Below are positions 8,601 to 16,908 of a DNA stretch of 64,000 bases, piece after piece; position 1 is the stretch's first letter; each line of letters starts with the position of its first letter. Made by a program: the position numbers and the translations under genes. Below the pieces are notes generated by a model that was not told the origin of the DNA, did not search any database, and saw nothing but the letters and a program-made list of their open reading frames with translations. Source of the stretch: JALHST01 sp038316335 (GTDB lineage Bacteria; Bacteroidota; Bacteroidia; Flavobacteriales; Flavobacteriaceae); NCBI GenBank assembly GCA_038316335.1, contig JBBQAM010000002.1, positions 1 through 64,000 on the forward strand, read 5' to 3'.

Positions 8601-9899
8601 ATGCAAAAAACCCTAAAGGAATTGATCGACGGCCAAGTAATGACCAAGTTGCAATATGCAACCATTTTGGTCTGTTTTCTTATGAACATCCTAGATGGCA
8701 TGGATGTTCTGGTCATTTCATATTGTGCCCCGGCCATTGCCAAATCATGGTTGGTGGGTCCAGAGGCCCTGGGGGTCGTTTTTAGTTCAGGACTTGCCGG
8801 AATGACCATTGGTGCACTGTTTTTGGCACCTTTTGCCGATACGATCGGGAGGAAAAGGATGATCCTGATCAGTGCCTTGTTAATGGGGGCCAGTATGCTA
8901 TTGACTGGTTGGACAGGGACCGTGGCCGAATTGATCTGCTTGCGCTTCATTAGTGGCATCGGGATCGGAAGTATGTTGGCGAGTACGGCTGCCCTGACCG
9001 CCGAATATACGCCGAATCGTACCCGGGATTTCTGGGTTAGTTTTGTGATTTCCGGGTATCCGGTAGGAGCGGTGCTCTCCGGAATGGTGGCGGCCACTGT
9101 GGTACCCGAATTCGGATGGCAGGCCATGTTTAAGCTAGCCGGGATTGCCTCCTTCTTGACCTTTCCGCTCATCTACGTTTTTATGGCCGAATCGCTATCG
9201 TATTACCTAAAAAAACATCCTAAAAACGCCTTGCAAAAAGTAAATTCCCTTTTACTAAGATTAAAGCAGCCCCCCCTGAACGTCTTGCCAGCCAGCGAAG
9301 GAAAATCTTCGGGCATACCCATCTCCAAGTTAATTGACAAAGCCTATAAAATACCGACGTTTCAATTGTGGACCGCCTTATTCATGGCCTTTGCCAGTTT
9401 GTATTTTTTAACAAGTTGGATACCCAAACTGGCCGAGGCGACCGGTCTTTCGATGACCCTGGCGATCTATGCGGGGACCGTATTCAATGTCGGGGCATTT
9501 TTCGGTATCATCACCCAAGGTTATTGTTCTTCTAAAATCGGCCTTAAAAAGACCGTTTCTATTTTTTTAGTAATAACCGCTGTTTTAATGGCGCTTTTCA
9601 AACTGTTCATCGGTTCGGATGTCTTACTCCTGGTATTTGCGGTGCTTGGCTTTACCTTGCAAGGAGGCTTTGTTGGCTTGTATGCGATAGCCGCTAGAAT
9701 GTATCCGACCGAATTTCGTACCACCGGCCTGGGCTGGGCGATCGGAATGGGCCGATTGGGTGGGGTAATCGGTCCGGCCCTGGGCGGTATCCTTATCGGG
9801 TTGGGATTTACCATGGCCGCTAATTTTATGATCTTTGCCATTCCAACGGTATTGGCTGGCATCATTACCTTTTTTATTTCCTCAAAGGAAGTCTCATAA
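8601..9899 (+). CDS. MFS transporter, aromatic acid:H+ symporter family (PcaK/4-hydroxybenzoate transporter like)
   Basis: 432 residues with about 12 predicted membrane spans. TM1 carries the signature LDGMDVLVISYCAPAIA (the DGxD motif of aromatic acid:H+ symporters). The loop between TM2 and TM3 has the MFS motif FADTIGRKRM. A second characteristic region is RMYPTEFRTTGLGWAIGMGRLGG near TM10-11. It would take up hydroxycinnamates or hydroxybenzoates across the inner membrane by proton symport. It directly follows feruloyl-CoA synthase with 3 bases between, so the imported acid is probably its ligase substrate. Confidence 0.87.
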   Translation: MQKTLKELIDGQVMTKLQYATILVCFLMNILDGMDVLVISYCAPAIAKSWLVGPEALGVVFSSGLAGMTIGALFLAPFADTIGRKRMILISALLMGASMLLTGWTGTVAELICLRFISGIGIGSMLASTAALTAEYTPNRTRDFWVSFVISGYPVGAVLSGMVAATVVPEFGWQAMFKLAGIASFLTFPLIYVFMAESLSYYLKKHPKNALQKVNSLLLRLKQPPLNVLPASEGKSSGIPISKLIDKAYKIPTFQLWTALFMAFASLYFLTSWIPKLAEATGLSMTLAIYAGTVFNVGAFFGIITQGYCSSKIGLKKTVSIFLVITAVLMALFKLFIGSDVLLLVFAVLGFTLQGGFVGLYAIAARMYPTEFRTTGLGWAIGMGRLGGVIGPALGGILIGLGFTMAANFMIFAIPTVLAGIITFFISSKEVS

Positions 9900-9915
9900 A
9901 TGAAACCTTGTCAAA

Positions 9916-11025
9916 ATGAAAAAACTTATACTCTACTTTTTAGTGGTCCAAGGGCTTTGGTCGCAGACCGAGGTCAAGATCGATTCGGGAAGTATCAACG
10001 GTGCCGCATATAAAATACTCATACCGGAAAAATGGGACGGATCGTTACTCATGTACGCCCATGGATATGCTTTCATGGGGGCTCCCTTGCAAAGTCAAGA
10101 TCCCCAATTCATAACTAATATGAAGGTGTTCTTGGACCATGGCTTTGCGGTGGCCGCCTCGGATTATGCCTATCAAGGTTTTGCGTTGGCCCAGGGGGTT
10201 GATGATACCGAAGCCCTGAGAACCTATTTTATAAAGAAATACGGACAACCAAAAAAGACCCTTATGGCAGGGCATTCAATGGGTGGCGGGGTGACCTTGG
10301 CGACGCTTGAGAACTTTGGCGATTTTTATGACGGGGGTCTGGCCTTTTGCCCATTGTCAAGTAGGCCCTACTTGCAATGCCGCAAGGAATTTGATATGTA
10401 CGCCACTTTTAACGGACTTTTCCCCGGGGTGGTTACGTCCCTTTCGGATATTTTCGATTTGCAAAAACCCTATACGGCAAAGGATTCGCGAAAAATGTTG
10501 GCGGATGCAAAACGGATACGCGAAGAAATTTTGATGAGGGATTCTATTTTGGGGATGGCGTTTGCTAAAAAATTTCATCTTAAATTCGATGATCTGCCCT
10601 TCTCCCTATTTTTTAATGAAAATATTTTAAGGGATTTGGCACAAAAAGCCGGGGGAAACCCGTTCGACAATACCAATACCATGTATGAAGGATTCCCGGA
10701 TGATTGGGAAGTAAATCAAAAAGCGGAACGTATGGTAGCGACGGTCGATCCCAGCGTTATTTTTAGTAAGTACGACCGTACGGGAAATATAAATACCCCG
10801 GTTTTGCTCGTACATACCATTTATGATCCATTGATTCCTCCTCCCTATGGGGTCACCAACTATGAGAATATGGTCATTGCCCAAGGAAAAACCGATTTTC
10901 TGACCGTAAAGCGCACGAAAGGACAAGGCCATTGTAGGTTTACCCCGGAGGAAACCGAAATGGCATTGGAAGATTTATTAACTTGGGTAATAACCGGAGA
11001 GAAAGCCAAGCCGGGCGCCTATTAG
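9916..11025 (+). CDS. Exported alpha/beta hydrolase, candidate carboxylester (hydroxycinnamoyl ester) hydrolase
   Basis: 369 residues beginning with a short signal peptide (cleavage likely after VQGLWSQ). The nucleophile elbow GHSMGGG places the catalytic Ser at 121; a probable oxyanion HG motif is YAHGYAF near 48-53, and the catalytic His is likely in GQGHCRF near 343. An Asp in HTIYDPLIP would complete the triad. The hydrolase fold is clear but the subfamily is not. Its position between an aromatic acid transporter and other catabolic genes suggests release of ferulate or coumarate from esters outside the cytoplasm; that role is inference. A peptidase of the prolyl-oligopeptidase clan is the main alternative. 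Confidence 0.75.
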   Translation: MKKLILYFLVVQGLWSQTEVKIDSGSINGAAYKILIPEKWDGSLLMYAHGYAFMGAPLQSQDPQFITNMKVFLDHGFAVAASDYAYQGFALAQGVDDTEALRTYFIKKYGQPKKTLMAGHSMGGGVTLATLENFGDFYDGGLAFCPLSSRPYLQCRKEFDMYATFNGLFPGVVTSLSDIFDLQKPYTAKDSRKMLADAKRIREEILMRDSILGMAFAKKFHLKFDDLPFSLFFNENILRDLAQKAGGNPFDNTNTMYEGFPDDWEVNQKAERMVATVDPSVIFSKYDRTGNINTPVLLVHTIYDPLIPPPYGVTNYENMVIAQGKTDFLTVKRTKGQGHCRFTPEETEMALEDLLTWVITGEKAKPGAY

Positions 11026-11052
11026 CGATGCATAAACCATTAGATAAAACGA

Positions 11053-12162
11053 ATGAAAAAATTTCCATTTAGGGCCGACCATGTCGGCAGCTTGCTGCGA
11101 ACTGAAAAAGTAAGGTCCAATCGGCTGCTGTGGAAGCAAGGAAAATTAGCCGCGGATGAATTGCGTTTCATTGAAAACGAAGCCATAGCCGAGACCGTAA
11201 AAAAGTTGGAGGCCACGGGCATGAAATCGATTACCGATGGCGAGTTCAGAAGAGATTATTTCCACCTCGATTTTTTGAAGGAATTAGAGGGGGTAAGCGT
11301 TACAGGTGGCATAGAGGCCAATCCGAATGCCAAGGTGGCCGAAGACGGATTTAAACCGCCGGTATTAAGTGTGACCGGTAAATTAAAACATAGCAAGGAC
11401 ATCCAGGTCGCCGATTTCGAATATCTTAAATCAGTGGTTACGGCAACCCCAAAAGTATCGATCCCCTCACCGACCATGGTGCATTTTAGGGGGGGCAGAC
11501 AATCAATCGACATTGAATCCTATCCTGATATGGAATTGTTCTTTCATGACCTTTCGGCCGCTTATAAGCAAGAAGTCGACCACCTATATGCCGCTGGTTT
11601 GCGCTATTTGCAATTAGACGATACCAACCTGGCCTATCTCTGTGATCCCAAAATGAGGGCAGCCGCAGCAGCTAGGGGTGAAGATCCGAACGAATTACCC
11701 AAGACCTATGCCGCCTTGATCAATTCGGTCATCGATAACCGACCTGATGATCTTACCGTGGCCATACATCTTTGCCGGGGAAATTATAGAAGCACCTGGT
11801 TCGCTGAAGGTGGTTATGAGCCAGTGGCCGAAATACTGTTCAATGCTATCAACGTTGATGGTTATTTCCTTGAATACGATGACGAGCGTTCAGGCGATTT
11901 TGCACCCTTGCGGTTCGTTCCCGGAAATAAAAAGGTGGTATTGGGTATCGTTTCATCGAAAACCCCACAACTCGAATCGATTGACAGCCTTTGTAACCGC
12001 ATCGATGAAGCCGCACGATATATGCCCCTCGAGAATATGTGCGTAAGTCCGCAATGCGGCTTTTCATCGACACACCATGGTAACGCCATGACGCAGGATG
12101 ACCAGTGGAGAAAGTTGGAACTCGTTGTGAATACGGCTCAAAAAGTATGGGGCGAATCCTAA
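11053..12162 (+). CDS. MetE C-terminal-like zinc methyltransferase (cobalamin-independent methionine synthase family)
   Basis: 369 residues, about half of MetE, corresponding to the catalytic barrel only (YxjG-like). It opens with FRADHVGSLLR and keeps TDGEFRRDYFHLDFL. The zinc-site residues are visible: His239 and Cys241 in IHLCRGNYRS, a candidate Glu274 in YFLEYDDERSG, and Cys335 in SPQCGFSS. No N-terminal MetE half is present. Family members transfer methyl groups from folates or other donors to thiols. In this aromatic operon a role in methoxyl-group removal from ferulate or vanillate, or in recycling the released C1 unit, is attractive but unproven; plain homocysteine methylation is the alternative. 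Confidence 0.82.
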   Translation: MKKFPFRADHVGSLLRTEKVRSNRLLWKQGKLAADELRFIENEAIAETVKKLEATGMKSITDGEFRRDYFHLDFLKELEGVSVTGGIEANPNAKVAEDGFKPPVLSVTGKLKHSKDIQVADFEYLKSVVTATPKVSIPSPTMVHFRGGRQSIDIESYPDMELFFHDLSAAYKQEVDHLYAAGLRYLQLDDTNLAYLCDPKMRAAAAARGEDPNELPKTYAALINSVIDNRPDDLTVAIHLCRGNYRSTWFAEGGYEPVAEILFNAINVDGYFLEYDDERSGDFAPLRFVPGNKKVVLGIVSSKTPQLESIDSLCNRIDEAARYMPLENMCVSPQCGFSSTHHGNAMTQDDQWRKLELVVNTAQKVWGES

Positions 12163-12203
12163 TTTTCATAAAATTTTTATAGTAAAAAACACCCAGTAGC
12201 TTT

Positions 12204-13082
12204 ATGATCGATATTCAAAAAATCAAAGCCATTGACGTACACACCCACGCCGAAGTATCGTGTACGCAGCCCCACGATGATTTTCGATCGGAATTAGATA
12301 CGGCCTTTGCCAAATATTTTAAAAGTGACAAACGGCCGACCATGCAGGAAACAGCCGACTATTATCGCGACCTGAACATCGCCTTGGTGATGTTTACCAT
12401 CGATTCTGAATACGAAATAGGCAAAAGAAGAATCCCGAATACCGAAGTAGCCGAATGTGCCTTGAAGAATGACGACATCATGATCGCCTTTGCCAGTATC
12501 GATCCGCACAAGGGAAGAATGGGCGCCAGGGAGGCACGGGACCTGATCGAAAATTATGGGGTAAAGGGCTTTAAGTTTCATCCGACCGTGCAAGGATTTT
12601 ACCCCAACGATAAAATGGCTTATCACCTCTATGAGGTCATCGCGGAGTACAAGCTACCCATGCTTTTTCATTCCGGGCATTCCGGTTTTGGAAGTGGTGT
12701 TCGCGGAGGCGGCGGCTTGCGGCTTGCCTACTCCAACCCCATATATTTGGAGGATGTGGCGATCGATTTCCCCGATGGTCCGATCATCATTGCGCACCCC
12801 AGCTGGCCCTGGCAAGATGAGGCATTAAGTGTTGCAATGCACAAACCCAATGTATATATAGATCTGAGTGGATGGAGTCCCAAGTATTTCCCCCCACAGT
12901 TGGTACAGTACGCCAATACCTTGCTCAAGGACCGCATGCTGTTCGGTACCGATTTTCCATTGATAACCCCGGAGCGCTGGATGAAGGACTTTGAAGTCGC
13001 CGGTTTTAAGGAGGAAGTAAAGCCCTTGATTTTAAAGGAGAATGCCTGTAATATGTTAGGGCTTCTGGATAAAAAGGTCTGA
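12204..13082 (+). CDS. Amidohydrolase 2 family metal-dependent hydrolase/decarboxylase
   Basis: 292 residues with the TIM-barrel amidohydrolase-2 pattern. The HxH metal pair is His13 and His15 in DVHTHAEV; further ligands are likely in FKFHPTVQ, LFHSGHSG and IIAHPSWPW, and the catalytic Asp in LFGTDFPLI near 250. The family includes ACMSD and gamma-resorcylate decarboxylases as well as hydrolases such as 2-pyrone-dicarboxylate lactonase. It is the last gene of the aromatic run. It could decarboxylate or hydrolyse an aromatic intermediate, or act as the missing thioesterase-like or lactonase step; sequence does not decide. Confidence 0.78.
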   Translation: MIDIQKIKAIDVHTHAEVSCTQPHDDFRSELDTAFAKYFKSDKRPTMQETADYYRDLNIALVMFTIDSEYEIGKRRIPNTEVAECALKNDDIMIAFASIDPHKGRMGAREARDLIENYGVKGFKFHPTVQGFYPNDKMAYHLYEVIAEYKLPMLFHSGHSGFGSGVRGGGGLRLAYSNPIYLEDVAIDFPDGPIIIAHPSWPWQDEALSVAMHKPNVYIDLSGWSPKYFPPQLVQYANTLLKDRMLFGTDFPLITPERWMKDFEVAGFKEEVKPLILKENACNMLGLLDKKV

Positions 13083-13292
13083 CCAAAGACTAAGTAACCT
13101 ATAGTAATACATTATTGGGCAGGTCGGTAGAGATACCTAGGCTATAAGACGCTCACAATTCAGGGCAGAAAATCGATTTCATATGCGAGTTTCCCCTTTC
13201 GAAAACCGAACAGTGCGGAACAGTTATACAGTAGGTTGTTTCTAATTTAAGCCCGACCGAAATATACGGTTGCCGGCTATAAAATAAATCTT

Positions 13293-13985
13293 ATGCGTAT
13301 TTCAAAACCAAGTTATCGCCACTTTTTAATGGCTTTGATGTTCTTTTTTAACGCTGTTATCTGCTTCTCACAGACAACGATAAAAAACCTTCAGGTTGAC
13401 TACCAAACGGAGTTTCTGGGCAGTGATGATATCACGCCGCATTTTAGTTGGCAAATGGAAGGGACTCCAAATAATAGGGGTTTAATGCAAACAGCGTATC
13501 AAATCGTGGTAGCCGATGAGGACGAGAACATGATGTGGGACTCTAAAAAGACGTCGGGTTCCGTTTCATTGGGCATCCCCTATGAAGGCAAAAAATTGCA
13601 GCCTACGACCAAATACACGTTTCAAATAACGGTTTGGGATCAAAAGGACGCACCAATCACCAATTCCTCCTGGTTTGAAACGGGCTTGCTTGATGCTGAC
13701 CCAGATCCCGACAAAAAAATGATGTGGGCCCAAGGATATTAAGATAGTATGTATGGGCGGATCGAAAGTGCCTGGAAATGGGTACAAGACGGATGGATCT
13801 ATCGAACTACGGTACCAGCCAATACCTCGGCAACCCTGCATTTGAAAACGAATTCAATTCAGAATATCCTATTAGATGGCAAGAAATTGAAAAAAGGAAG
13901 CGGAATTCAAAGTTGGCAAAAAGAAGGAGACGAAATTATTTTGGAATTGGGTTCTGGGAGCTATGAATTTCAAATAACGAAATAA
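13293..13985 (+). pseudogene. Internally deleted GH78 alpha-L-rhamnosidase remnant
   Basis: Two same-frame pieces separated by a TAA at 13740-13742. The first (13293-13742) has a signal peptide (to ~CFSQ) and the N-terminal fibronectin-like module of GH78 enzymes, with TPHFSWQMEG, TAYQIVVADE and WFETGLLDADPD. The second (ATG at 13749) reads as the very C-terminus of the same family: YGRIESAWKWVQDGWIYRTTVPANTSATLHL and a final LELGSGSYEFQ. The catalytic (alpha/alpha)6 barrel and intervening domains, several hundred residues in intact enzymes, are absent. This is best explained by an internal deletion followed by a stop. Neither fragment should be catalytically active. No transposon scar is visible at the junction. 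Confidence 0.85.
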
Positions 13986-14055
13986 ACGGGAACTTTTAAC
14001 TATCGAAAATGGCGCTGTGCGTTTGCGTGCTTAAAAAGTACCGCCAAGATATCGA

Positions 14056-15825
14056 TTAGAGCGCGGCTGATTTTACGCCAACCACTTTGTATACCTTCCC
14101 GTTGCTCTTGGTAAAAGCGAATAGCTCCCCTTCGTAATTGCAGCCAAAACGCAGATCAACCCGTTCGCTCTGCGTAATTTCGGCAAAGTTGGTTGCCTTT
14201 CCGTTGAATTCAAGGCCCAAGGAAAAGATCGGCGCCTGTTGCCCATCGATTAGATCGGCAACCTCGGAAAAGAAAAGAGTGCCACGTGGAATATCCCCAA
14301 AGATATACTTCCCCCTTAATTCGGGGATTTTCGTTCCTGCGTACACATAACCCCCGGAGACCGCATTGCCTTCGTCGTGGTCAAATTGAATGACGGGGTA
14401 CGTGTATCCCGAATCATCGGGTGGGAGCGGGTACACCAATTCGGCGTTCGCATCTATATCGAATAAAAATGTGCCTTCGCGCTTGGGCCATCCATAATCG
14501 GCCCCTTTTTTACCCAAATTAATTTCTTCCACGCTGTGTTGCCCGATATTGGTTATCAACATCTTGCCGGATCCACTTTCATCCCACGAAATACGATGTG
14601 GGTTTCGAAATCCCCGATTCCATATTTCCCCAACTTTCCCGGCTACTTCTGCAAAAGGGTTGTCCTTCGGAATTCCATAGTTACCATTTGTGCTATTGTT
14701 CCCTGCTGGATCGATTCGTATGACACTTCCCCAAATCCTTCCAGGAGTATCGCACAAAAACGAGTAGCCCCCCAATCCAGACCCGCCATCACCAATACCT
14801 AAGTATAAAAGTCCGTATTCATTATCACCAGGCCGCGCCAAAGGGTTAAACGTTAGTTGTTGAAAACCATGGATGCCACTCACCATGTCAACCCGTAAAA
14901 GTTCCCTTTTGGTGCCTGTAAATTTAGGGGCCAGGGGATCTTTTGCTTGCCATTCGGTGAGTACCCATTGTAAAGTAGTGTGAATACTGTCATTGATCGA
15001 GAAGTCGGCAGTGGCCGTTTTGGCAGGTTCCGTATGGGTAGTATAAAATAGGCCATTTTGTTCAAATGCCGGATGAAAGGCAAAACTTCCCAAACCCGTA
15101 CCAAGCCCTGGGTGATCGATAAAATTTGCTTCTTCCTCATTCATATCCAAATACACACGCACCGAACTATCGACCATTTCATATAATTTGCCCCGAAGGT
15201 CTGCGAGAAATAGCCTTTCCCCATCTTGGGTCTTTAAAGCAACAAAGGTATTGATACGTGCCTTCGGACCTGTTTCCGCGCTTGGGGGAACGGTCAACAC
15301 TTCTTCAATGACCAAGTCTAGGCCAGAGGGTGCTATTTTGTCGGGGATGGGATTTAAAAGTCCATCTTTTCGGATATTTTTGCTCTTTTTTTCACCTTCC
15401 GAAAATTTATGGATAAATCCCAGAAGGTCTTCTAGGTCCTTTTCCTTGATCATTGGAAATGCCGGCATATAGAGATGATGTTTATCAAAAAGAGCCACAG
15501 CGCGCTCGTCCCCTTTTTGTATTACGGCGGTTGGGTCGTTGATGAAGGCTACCAACCATTTTTTTTCCACGGCAGAAGTAACTCCGCTCAGATTGGGGCC
15601 GATTTCAGCCTCGCTAAAGTTATGGCAGCTTGCACAATGCTGATTAAATAAGGCCATTCCGTGCTGCACCGACAGTTCGTCGCTCACATAGTCATCATTC
15701 GCCGCTATGGCATTCTGTGGGGATACTTTATTACCGAAACGATTGCATGCCACCTGAACGATGAACAATCCTAATACTGAAGCAATAAAAATAGTCCTGG
15801 TTGTTAATGACATGCTATTTAACAT
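14056..15825 (-). CDS. Cytochrome c fused to PQQ-type glucose/sorbosone dehydrogenase domain
   Basis: 589 residues. The N-terminus is hydrophobic (signal peptide or lipoprotein signal ending near VQVACN). A class I cytochrome c domain follows at ~50-145, with the haem motif CASCH and a likely axial Met in LYMPAFPM. From ~165 the protein is a beta-propeller of the glucose/sorbosone dehydrogenase type: GLGTGLGSFAFHP, YLGIGDGGSGLGG, NRGFRNPHRISWD, NIGQHSVEEIN, GADYGWPKREG. It would oxidise a sugar in the periplasm and pass electrons to its own haem. ATG at 15813 is an alternative start. It is convergent with the GH78 relic and divergent from the uronate genes. Confidence 0.85.
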   Translation of the reverse strand: MLNSMSLTTRTIFIASVLGLFIVQVACNRFGNKVSPQNAIAANDDYVSDELSVQHGMALFNQHCASCHNFSEAEIGPNLSGVTSAVEKKWLVAFINDPTAVIQKGDERAVALFDKHHLYMPAFPMIKEKDLEDLLGFIHKFSEGEKKSKNIRKDGLLNPIPDKIAPSGLDLVIEEVLTVPPSAETGPKARINTFVALKTQDGERLFLADLRGKLYEMVDSSVRVYLDMNEEEANFIDHPGLGTGLGSFAFHPAFEQNGLFYTTHTEPAKTATADFSINDSIHTTLQWVLTEWQAKDPLAPKFTGTKRELLRVDMVSGIHGFQQLTFNPLARPGDNEYGLLYLGIGDGGSGLGGYSFLCDTPGRIWGSVIRIDPAGNNSTNGNYGIPKDNPFAEVAGKVGEIWNRGFRNPHRISWDESGSGKMLITNIGQHSVEEINLGKKGADYGWPKREGTFLFDIDANAELVYPLPPDDSGYTYPVIQFDHDEGNAVSGGYVYAGTKIPELRGKYIFGDIPRGTLFFSEVADLIDGQQAPIFSLGLEFNGKATNFAEITQSERVDLRFGCNYEGELFAFTKSNGKVYKVVGVKSAAL

Positions 15826-16079
15826 TGAAAGTTCCTAAAAACAATAATAGTAGCTCCCCATTTTTCAACTGTGGCTAATAGCGAATAATTTAAGCATTTA
15901 TTTAATTAGTTTGCAGCTGATACTATCTTTATGTCAAGTAATCTTGAGCATCCGGCGGTAGTTCGTAATCGATACCATGGTTTTTAAGGTACAAAAAGGT
16001 ATAATCGCGTAATCGCACTAACAAAATTTGGGACCGAACCAATAATTTCGTAATCTAGCTAGTATCAATTTTCATTTTC

Positions 16080-16895
16080 ATGCACGAATATTTCAATATT
16101 GCCGGCAAGGTCACCATTATTACCGGAGCTGCTGGAACGCTCGCAGGTACTGTGGCAAAAGCACTGGCAAAAAGTGGGGTTAAACTGGCATTATTGACAA
16201 GAAAAATCGATACAATTGCTGGTTTACTTGAAGAAATTGACCGAGATGGAGGAATCGCAAAAGGCTATCAATCGGATATTTTGTCGGAAACCGATCTAAA
16301 CAAGGTAAAAACAAGTATACTCCAAGATTATGGGCGCATTGACATTCTTTTGAATATTGCTGGTGGCAACCTTCCCGGTGCGACCATTGCCGATGATCGT
16401 ACGGTTTTTGACATGGCCATGGACGATTTTAACAAGGTAGTGGCACTCAATTTGAACGGTACTGTAATTCCTTCACTGATTTTTGGAAAGCAAATGGCCA
16501 AACAGAAAAATGGCGTCATCATAAATTACTCTTCCATGGCGGTTGATCGCGCAATTACGCGCGTTGCAGGGTATAGTGCCTCAAAGGCCGCTATGGAAAA
16601 TTTTACCCGCTGGATGTCGGTCGAAATGGCAAAAAAATTCGGGGACGGTGTTCGGGTAAATGCCATTGCCCCGGGATTTTTCATTGGGAATCAAAATAAG
16701 AAACTCTTAATCAATGATGATGGGACGTATACAAAACGAGGACAGACCATTATCGACAATACCCCCATGGGCCGCTTCGGTGAGGCCGATGAATTAAATG
16801 GGGTAATCCATTTCTTATGCAGTGACGCCGCAAAATTTATTACCGGGGTGGTGATCCCTGTCGATGGCGGTTTCAGTGCATTTAGTGGGGTCTAA
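16080..16895 (+). CDS. SDR-type D-mannonate oxidoreductase (fructuronate reductase)
   Basis: Short-chain dehydrogenase of 271 residues with cofactor motif TGAAGTLAG at ~15-23. The NIAGGN segment, the catalytic Ser pair in NYSSMAV and the YSASKAA dyad are present, and the C-terminus IPVDGGFSAFSGV is typical of the mannonate-associated subgroup. It is 13 bases upstream of uxuA, which is why I assign interconversion of D-fructuronate and D-mannonate rather than a generic SDR. Together the two genes perform the central steps of glucuronate breakdown before KDG formation. Uronate isomerase and KDG kinase/aldolase are not in the window. Confidence 0.8.
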   Translation: MHEYFNIAGKVTIITGAAGTLAGTVAKALAKSGVKLALLTRKIDTIAGLLEEIDRDGGIAKGYQSDILSETDLNKVKTSILQDYGRIDILLNIAGGNLPGATIADDRTVFDMAMDDFNKVVALNLNGTVIPSLIFGKQMAKQKNGVIINYSSMAVDRAITRVAGYSASKAAMENFTRWMSVEMAKKFGDGVRVNAIAPGFFIGNQNKKLLINDDGTYTKRGQTIIDNTPMGRFGEADELNGVIHFLCSDAAKFITGVVIPVDGGFSAFSGV

Positions 16896-16908
16896 ATTGG
16901 CAGATGAA

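Noticed and set aside
8372..9172. 266-codon open frame on the minus strand
   Set aside because: It runs antisense across the end of feruloyl-CoA synthase and the start of the MFS gene, both clear family members; its translation shows no domain.
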